Shown piece after piece: positions 59,782 through 64,000 of a stretch of 64,000 nucleotides of DNA (its first letter is position 1; each line of letters starts with the position of its first letter). A program made the translations under genes and the position numbers. The DNA comes from Streptomyces griseocarneus (GTDB lineage Bacteria > Actinomycetota > Actinomycetes > Streptomycetales > Streptomycetaceae). The notes under the pieces are model-generated. The model had not been told where the DNA came from. It was given only the letters and a program-made list of their open reading frames with translations, and searched no databases. The stretch is from positions 1 through 64,000 of the forward strand of contig PENC01000020.1 of NCBI GenBank assembly GCA_003674045.1, written 5' to 3'.

Positions 59782-60369
59782 GTGCGTGACGACGAGGGTG
59801 TGACCGCCTGGGCGCTCGCGGCACGCGGCGGTGACGCCGAGGCCGTGGACCACTTCATCCGCGCCACCCAGGGCGACGTACGGCGGTACGTGGCACGGCT
59901 CAGCAACGACCCGCAGGGCGCGGACGACCTCGTCCAGGAGACGTATCTGCGGGCCCTGCGCTCGCTGCCGCGCTTCGAGGGCCGTTCCTCGGCCCGCACC
60001 TGGCTGCTGACCATCGCCCGGCGCACGGTCGTGGACCGGCTCCGTTTCAACGCGGCCCGGCCCCGGCTCTCCGACACGGACGACTGGCAGTCGGCCGCCG
60101 AGCGGACCCAGTCCGCGGAGCTGCTCGGCTTCGACGAGGGCGTCGCCCTGTCGCAGCTCCTCGACCGCCTGCCGTACGAGCGGCGCGAGGCGTTCGTGCT
60201 GACACAGCTGCTGGGGCTGCCGTACGCGGAGGCCGCGGTGGTCGCCGGGTGTCCGGTCGGGACGGTGCGGTCCCGGGTGGCCCGGGCCCGGGAGGCGTTG
60301 ATTTTTCAGCTGGAGCTCGCGGAACGGGACGCGGCGCGGTTGGGTGACCGTATTCCTGTGGCGGCCTGA
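59782..60369 (+). CDS. ECF-type RNA polymerase sigma factor
   Basis: A 195-residue ECF sigma factor. Region 2 reads DDLVQETYLRALRSLPRFEG near residue 53, followed by ARTWLLTIARRTVVDRLR (2.3/2.4). Region 4 reads LPYERREAFVLTQLLGLPYAEAA and GTVRSRVARAREAL near 165. GTG at 59782 is used; GTG at 59800 is possible. It has a divergent zinc-finger protein and downstream copper genes on the other strand, so control of copper homeostasis is a reasonable inference. Membrane anti-sigma is absent. Confidence 0.9.
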   Translation: MRDDEGVTAWALAARGGDAEAVDHFIRATQGDVRRYVARLSNDPQGADDLVQETYLRALRSLPRFEGRSSARTWLLTIARRTVVDRLRFNAARPRLSDTDDWQSAAERTQSAELLGFDEGVALSQLLDRLPYERREAFVLTQLLGLPYAEAAVVAGCPVGTVRSRVARAREALIFQLELAERDAARLGDRIPVAA

Positions 60370-60475
60370 TAGCTCGGCGGGAGCTGTCGTCCGGCGGCTG
60401 TCGGTCGTGTGTGGTCGCTCGCGCCCACGCGGCGGAGCCGCACAATGAATGCAGCCCCGCGCCCCTGACGGGGCG
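60370..60475. repeat. Dispersed intergenic repeat, long form (copy 5)
   Basis: AGCTCGGCGGGAGCTGTCGT, CCGGCGGCTG, then CGCTCGCGCCCACGCGGCGG, AGCCGCACAATGAATGCAG and CCCCGCGCCCCTGACGGGG. Compared with short copies it has CCACGCGGCGGAGCCGCACA and a few more bases inserted at the CAGTTC position. It lies between the sigma factor and the PCu(A)C-like gene. Confidence 0.75.
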
Positions 60476-60547
60476 CTGCCTGACGCCGGACGCTGAGCAC
60501 AGGAATGGGGCGGGGCTCTTCACGAGCCCCGCCCCTGGTCTTTCCGC

Positions 60548-61030
60548 CTATCCCCGGTTCCCCGGGCGGACCGTCACCGCTTCCACCTTTACCGTTCCGC
60601 TCTCGCGGAAGCGGAGCGTCAAGGGGAGGCGGTCGCCCGGGGCGAGACGGGGCGGGGACGTGATCATGATGTCGAAGGCGTGCGGTGACATGTCGAGCGT
60701 GCCGCCCGCCGGGACGGGCGCCGACGGCACCATGCGCATCGAGCCCGCGCCGTCCTTCACCACCGTGCGGCTGAGCATCGCGCTGCCCGCGGTCGGGACC
60801 TCGACGCCGATGAGTTCGTCGTCGGCGTCGCCGTTGTTGCGCACCTTGACGAACGCGGCCGTGTCGTCCGTGCCGAAGGGGAGCAGGACGCGGGCGTCCT
60901 CGACCGTGACCGACGGCGGGCGGCCCGCCGCGCCGGAGGCCGTCCAGGCACTCAGGCCGCCGATGGCGACGGCGCCCGCGAGTACGGGGACGAGAGCCGC
61001 TCGCAGCAGCCGGCCGATGTTCGCGTTCAC
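60548..61030 (-). CDS. PCu(A)C-like copper chaperone, exported
   Basis: A 160-residue exported protein: signal segment about residues 8-33 (AALVPVLAGAVAIGGLSAW), then a cupredoxin-like domain. Family stretches are AAFVKVRNNGDADDELIGVE near 58, SRTVVKDGAGSMRMVPSAPVPAGGTLDM near 85 and SPHAFDIMI near 115. The usual Cu(I) ligand pattern H-x10-M...H-x-M is only partly present: the first His is missing and the second His is displaced (HAFDIM). ATG overlaps the CopA stop by 4 nt. It probably passes copper to or from the outside. Confidence 0.78.
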   Translation of the reverse strand: MNANIGRLLRAALVPVLAGAVAIGGLSAWTASGAAGRPPSVTVEDARVLLPFGTDDTAAFVKVRNNGDADDELIGVEVPTAGSAMLSRTVVKDGAGSMRMVPSAPVPAGGTLDMSPHAFDIMITSPPRLAPGDRLPLTLRFRESGTVKVEAVTVRPGNRG

Positions 61031-63378
61031 ACTGCACCTCGCATCCGGCGGGCGGTCCGCGCGCCGTTCCGGTTCGCCGCCTTCGCGGGCCTCGGCTGCC
61101 AGCCCCGCAGGCGGAGGCTGTTCGTCACCACCAGGACCGAGCTCACCGACATCGCCGCCGCCGCGAGCATCGGGCTCAGCAGCCCCACCGCGGCCAGCGG
61201 GACGGTCACCACGTTGTAGCCGAACGCCCAGCCCAGGTTCGTCCGGACCGTGGCCGATGTACGGCGGGCCAGGCGGACCGCGTCCGCCAGGGCGCCCATG
61301 TCCTCGCGGACCAGCGTCACGTCCGCCGCGCCGATCGCCGCGTCGGTGCCGCCGCCCATGGCGATGCCCAGATCCGCGCCCGCCAGCGCCGCCGTGTCGT
61401 TGACGCCGTCGCCGATCACCGCGACCCGGCGCCCCTGGGCGCGCAGGTCACGGACGAGCGCGGCCTTGTCCTCGGGCGTGGCACGCGCGTGCACCTCGGT
61501 GATGCCGAGCTCCTCGGCCACCGCACGCGCCGCGCCCTCGCTGTCGCCCGTGGCCAGGACCGGGCGCAGGCCGAGCCGCTTGAGGTGGTCGACCGCGCGG
61601 TACGAGCCGGAGCGCACCGCGTCGCCCAGCGCGACGACCGCCTCGGGCGTACCGTCCACCCGTACGACGACCGCGGTCCGTCCGTCCCGTTCCGCGACGC
61701 GCACGGCCTCGGCGAGCTCCTTCGGCAGGCCGCCGTCCGTACGCGGCTTCCGCTGCCCTTTCCGTGCCTTGCCCGGCTCCTGGGCTCCGCCCTCCGAGGG
61801 GCGTACGACCTCCACGAGGCGCCCCTCGGCGCGCCCCGAGACGCCCAGGCCCGGCGTCGCCGAGAAGTCCGTCACCTCCGGCAGCGGAGTGTCCGTCACA
61901 TGGGCGCACACCGCCCTGCCCACCGGGTGCTCCGAGCCCCGCTCGACCGCCGCCGCCAGCCGCAGGGCCGCCTCGGCGCCCATCCCGTCCGTACGGACGG
62001 TCACGTCGGTCACCGCCATGGAACCGGTCGTCAGCGTGCCCGTCTTGTCCAGTACGACGGTGTCCACGCGGCGCAGCCCCTCCAGCGCCTGCGGCCCGCG
62101 CACCAGGATGCCGAGGCCCGCGCCCCGGCCCGTCGCCGCCAGCAGGGCCGTCGGCGTGGCCAGGCCCAGCGCGCAGGGGCAGGCGACGACCAGCACCGCG
62201 ACGGCGGCCGTGACCGCCGACTGCGGGGGAGCGCCCGCGCCCAGCCAGAAGCCCAGGACGGCGACGGCCACGGCCAGCACCGCCGGGACGAACACGCCCG
62301 CGACGGCGTCCGCGACCCGCTGTGCGCGGGCCTTGCCCGCCTGCGCGTCCTCCACCAGCTTGGCGATCCGGGCGAGTTGGGTGTCCGCGCCGACCGCCGT
62401 GGCCCGGACCTCCAGCAGGCCGCCGGAGTTGACCGCTCCGCCGACCACGGCCGTGCCCGGCCCGGCCTCGACGGGCGCGCTCTCGCCCGTCACCAGCGAC
62501 AGGTCCAGCGCCGAGCTGCCCGCCGTCACCACGCCGTCGGTCGCGACCCGCTCACCGGGGCGGACGACGAAGCGGTCGCCGACGCGCAACTGCTCGACCG
62601 GCACCCGGCGCTCGCCGCCGTCGGCCGTCCGCAGCACGACCTCCTTCGCCGCCAGCGAGGCCAGCGCCCGCAGCGCCGAGCCCGTGCCGTGCCGCGCCTT
62701 GGCCTCCAACAGTCGCCCGACCAGCACGAACAGTGGTACGCCGACGACCGCCTCCAGATATACGTCCGCCGTACCGGCCGCCATGGACGGCACCAGGGTG
62801 AACGGCATCCGCATGTCGGGATCGCCCGCGCCGCCGAGGAACAGCGCGTATGTCGACCACGCGTACGAGGCCAGCACGCCGAGCGAGACGAGCGTGTCCA
62901 TCGTCGCCGCCGAGTGCCGCAGCCCGCGCAGTGCCTTCTCGTGGAACGGCCACGCGCCCCATACGGCGACCGGCGTGGCCAGCGCGAAGCACAGCCACTG
63001 CCAGTTCCGGAACTGCAGCGCGGGGACCATGGACAGCACCAGGACGGGGACGGCCAGTACGGCCGTGACGACCAGCCGCGTCGTCGCGGCGGACGCCGTG
63101 CCGCCCTCCGTCGCGGTCTCCCGCGGCGCCTCCGGTTCCGGGAGCGACGCCGTGAAGCCCGCGCCCTCCACCACGGCCATCAGCTCGGCCGCGGTCACCG
63201 TCGGGGGATGGCTGACCCGGGCCCGGCCCGTGGCCAGGTTGACCGAGGCGCTCACCCCGTCGAGGCGGCCCAGCTTCTTCTCCACGCGGGCCACGCACGC
63301 GGCGCAGGTCATGCCGCCGACGAGGATCTCGGTGCCCGTGGTTCCCGCGGCTTCCGCGGTGGTGTCGACCGTGCTCAT
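61027..63378 (-). CDS. Cu(I)-transporting P1B-type ATPase (CopA-like)
   Basis: A 783-residue copper ATPase. One N-terminal metal-binding domain (GGMTCAACVARVEKKLG near residue 21), eight membrane segments, the actuator motif LSLVTGESAPV near 325, VACPCALGLATPT near 435, VLDKTGTLTTGSM near 480, SEHPVG near 533 and GDGVNDTAALAGADLGIAMG near 675. The C-terminal YNVVTVPLAAVGL and MSVSSVLVVTNSLRL segments are P1B-1 (Cu+) signatures. It exports Cu(I) from the cytoplasm. ATG overlaps the small upstream gene; its stop overlaps the PCu(A)C-like gene. Operon of three. Confidence 0.93.
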   Translation of the reverse strand: MSTVDTTAEAAGTTGTEILVGGMTCAACVARVEKKLGRLDGVSASVNLATGRARVSHPPTVTAAELMAVVEGAGFTASLPEPEAPRETATEGGTASAATTRLVVTAVLAVPVLVLSMVPALQFRNWQWLCFALATPVAVWGAWPFHEKALRGLRHSAATMDTLVSLGVLASYAWSTYALFLGGAGDPDMRMPFTLVPSMAAGTADVYLEAVVGVPLFVLVGRLLEAKARHGTGSALRALASLAAKEVVLRTADGGERRVPVEQLRVGDRFVVRPGERVATDGVVTAGSSALDLSLVTGESAPVEAGPGTAVVGGAVNSGGLLEVRATAVGADTQLARIAKLVEDAQAGKARAQRVADAVAGVFVPAVLAVAVAVLGFWLGAGAPPQSAVTAAVAVLVVACPCALGLATPTALLAATGRGAGLGILVRGPQALEGLRRVDTVVLDKTGTLTTGSMAVTDVTVRTDGMGAEAALRLAAAVERGSEHPVGRAVCAHVTDTPLPEVTDFSATPGLGVSGRAEGRLVEVVRPSEGGAQEPGKARKGQRKPRTDGGLPKELAEAVRVAERDGRTAVVVRVDGTPEAVVALGDAVRSGSYRAVDHLKRLGLRPVLATGDSEGAARAVAEELGITEVHARATPEDKAALVRDLRAQGRRVAVIGDGVNDTAALAGADLGIAMGGGTDAAIGAADVTLVREDMGALADAVRLARRTSATVRTNLGWAFGYNVVTVPLAAVGLLSPMLAAAAMSVSSVLVVTNSLRLRGWQPRPAKAANRNGARTARRMRGAV

Positions 63379-63617
63379 CGGACCGTCACCGTCCGCTCCG
63401 CCGGGGCGCCCATGCCGTGCATCCCGCCCATGCCACCCATACCGCCGTGGCCGCCGCCATGACCGCCGCCGGAACCCGATCCACCGCCGGTGCGGTGTAT
63501 GCCGGGAGCGGCGGGACCGGCCGCCGACCCGGCCGCGTACGCGACGCCGAAGAGGGCTGCCAGCAGTACGACGAAGCCGATCATGGAGCCATAGGGACTG
63601 AGACGACGAGTGGTCAT
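63375..63617 (-). CDS. Small Met/Gly/His-rich membrane protein of the copper operon
   Basis: An 80-residue protein: one membrane helix (about residues 11-33, SMIGFVVLLAALFGVAYAAG), then GGGSGSGGGHGGGHGGMGG and MGGMHGMGAPAER, a candidate copper-binding tail. Its stop overlaps the CopA start by 4 nt, so it is the first gene of the operon. The start at 63617 is supported only weakly (RBS GATGCGGCG); an upstream ATG would add 26 residues. Family not recognised. Confidence 0.65.
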   Translation of the reverse strand: MTTRRLSPYGSMIGFVVLLAALFGVAYAAGSAAGPAAPGIHRTGGGSGSGGGHGGGHGGMGGMGGMHGMGAPAERTVTVR

Positions 63618-63774
63618 CGCCGCATCGTGGCACGTCCGGCGCCGCGTTCCGCCCTGTGCGAGGGGTCCGCGGCACGTGAGGATTGTCCTTTTCACGGCCG
63701 GGAACCGGGGTGGCCTGCCGGCCGACTACCTGGGGATGGTGCGGTTCGGATTTTGCCGGGGTGCCTACTGGGGT

Positions 63775-63880
63775 GCGTCTTGCGCTGTGTGCGCGTCTGC
63801 GGGTTCGTCGGGGCTTGTCGCGCCCACGCGGCGGAGCCGCACAATGTCACAGCCCCGCGCCCCTTGCGGGGCGTTGCGAA
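63775..63880. repeat. Dispersed intergenic repeat, long form (copy 6)
   Basis: TGCGTCTTGCGCTGTGTGCG, CGTCTGCGGG, then TTGTCGCGCCCACGCGGCGG, AGCCGCACAATGTCACAG and CCCCGCGCCCCTTGCGGGGC. It carries the same insert as the copy at 60370. It fills the middle of the 333-bp gap 63618-63950; the rest holds no gene. Confidence 0.78.
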
Positions 63881-63950
63881 CTGCTGGGAACTCAGTCCGT
63901 GTCCCGTCCGACTTCTCCGGTGTTCACGACTTCGCGAGGAGCAGCCCACC

Positions 63951-64000
63951 GTGTCGCAGCACGAGCCGATCTACCTCCACGGCACCCCGTACAAGCGGGA
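63951..64000 (+). CDS. Start of an unidentified gene (cut by the window end)
   Basis: GTG at 63951 is preceded by GCGAGGAGC at 63934-63942 and opens a frame reading MSQHEPIYLHGTPYKR to the edge. Sixteen codons are not enough to name a family. Confidence 0.5.
   Translation, partial: MSQHEPIYLHGTPYKR

Noticed and set aside
59418..59789. A 124-codon plus-strand ORF with GGAAGGA upstream
   Set aside because: It is antisense to the zf-HC2 gene, which has the full Cys/His zinc signature; the plus-strand product has no motif.

Overview
This is a high-GC actinobacterial chromosome segment, almost certainly Streptomyces. The signs are frequent GTG/TTG starts, strong third-position G/C bias, 4-nt ATGA/GTGA overlaps between genes, an FMN riboswitch followed by ribD-ribE-ribM-ribBA-ribH-hisE-hisG, a GuaB1-type GMP reductase, and dispersed Streptomyces-style intergenic repeats. 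No rRNA, tRNA, CRISPR array or insertion sequence was seen.

1-20 kb. After the tail of a 2-oxoacid:ferredoxin oxidoreductase beta subunit and a DUF5372-like gene comes the most interesting locus, about 732-17617. A small NRPS/PKS assembly line (A-T protein, then an AT-less KS-KR-ACP protein, a class V PLP enzyme, a type II thioesterase and a GNAT/FemAB-like transferase) is enclosed by what looks like a complete methionine salvage cycle: mtnP, mtnA, mtnB, mtnC, mtnD, a class I aminotransferase and a metK. An MFS transporter sits at the edge. The layout suggests that the product's biosynthesis releases 5'-methylthioadenosine (MTA) from S-adenosylmethionine and that the cluster recycles it. Two palindromes lie between the divergent mtnDCB operon and the NRPS gene. 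Housekeeping-type genes follow (nitrobindin-like, guaB1).

20-44 kb. An amino-acid permease, an Lrp/AsnC regulator, davA and davB form a lysine-to-5-aminovalerate catabolic unit with repeated TGCGCAA-type motifs upstream of both the permease and davA. Then come DUF5995, a uracil/xanthine permease, a His/Trp/Gly-rich secreted protein and an MFS exporter. The FMN-riboswitch riboflavin operon follows with hisEG, a PH-domain protein, two CNNM/HlyC-type membrane proteins, a TPR-AAA ATPase, a uridine-kinase-like protein, a C39-like secreted peptidase and a GNAT.

44-58 kb. A PAS-GGDEF-EAL protein is preceded by a 26-codon upstream ORF. A DUF779 gene (47.3 kb) and an aldehyde dehydrogenase plus GAF regulator (54.9-57.8 kb), whose families are normally adjacent, are separated by about 7 kb. 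That stretch holds a small GGDEF protein, an FHA protein, a membrane Ser/Thr kinase, a secreted esterase, an MmpS-like lipoprotein, a hypothetical gene, a frameshifted remnant and a three-TM membrane protein. It looks like an inserted signalling island.

58-64 kb. A copper-handling module: a Met/His-rich membrane protein, an ECF sigma factor with a divergent zinc-finger protein, and a three-gene overlapping operon (Met/Gly/His-rich membrane peptide, CopA-type ATPase, PCu(A)C-like chaperone). A holin-like gene sits just before it, and the start of another gene ends the window.
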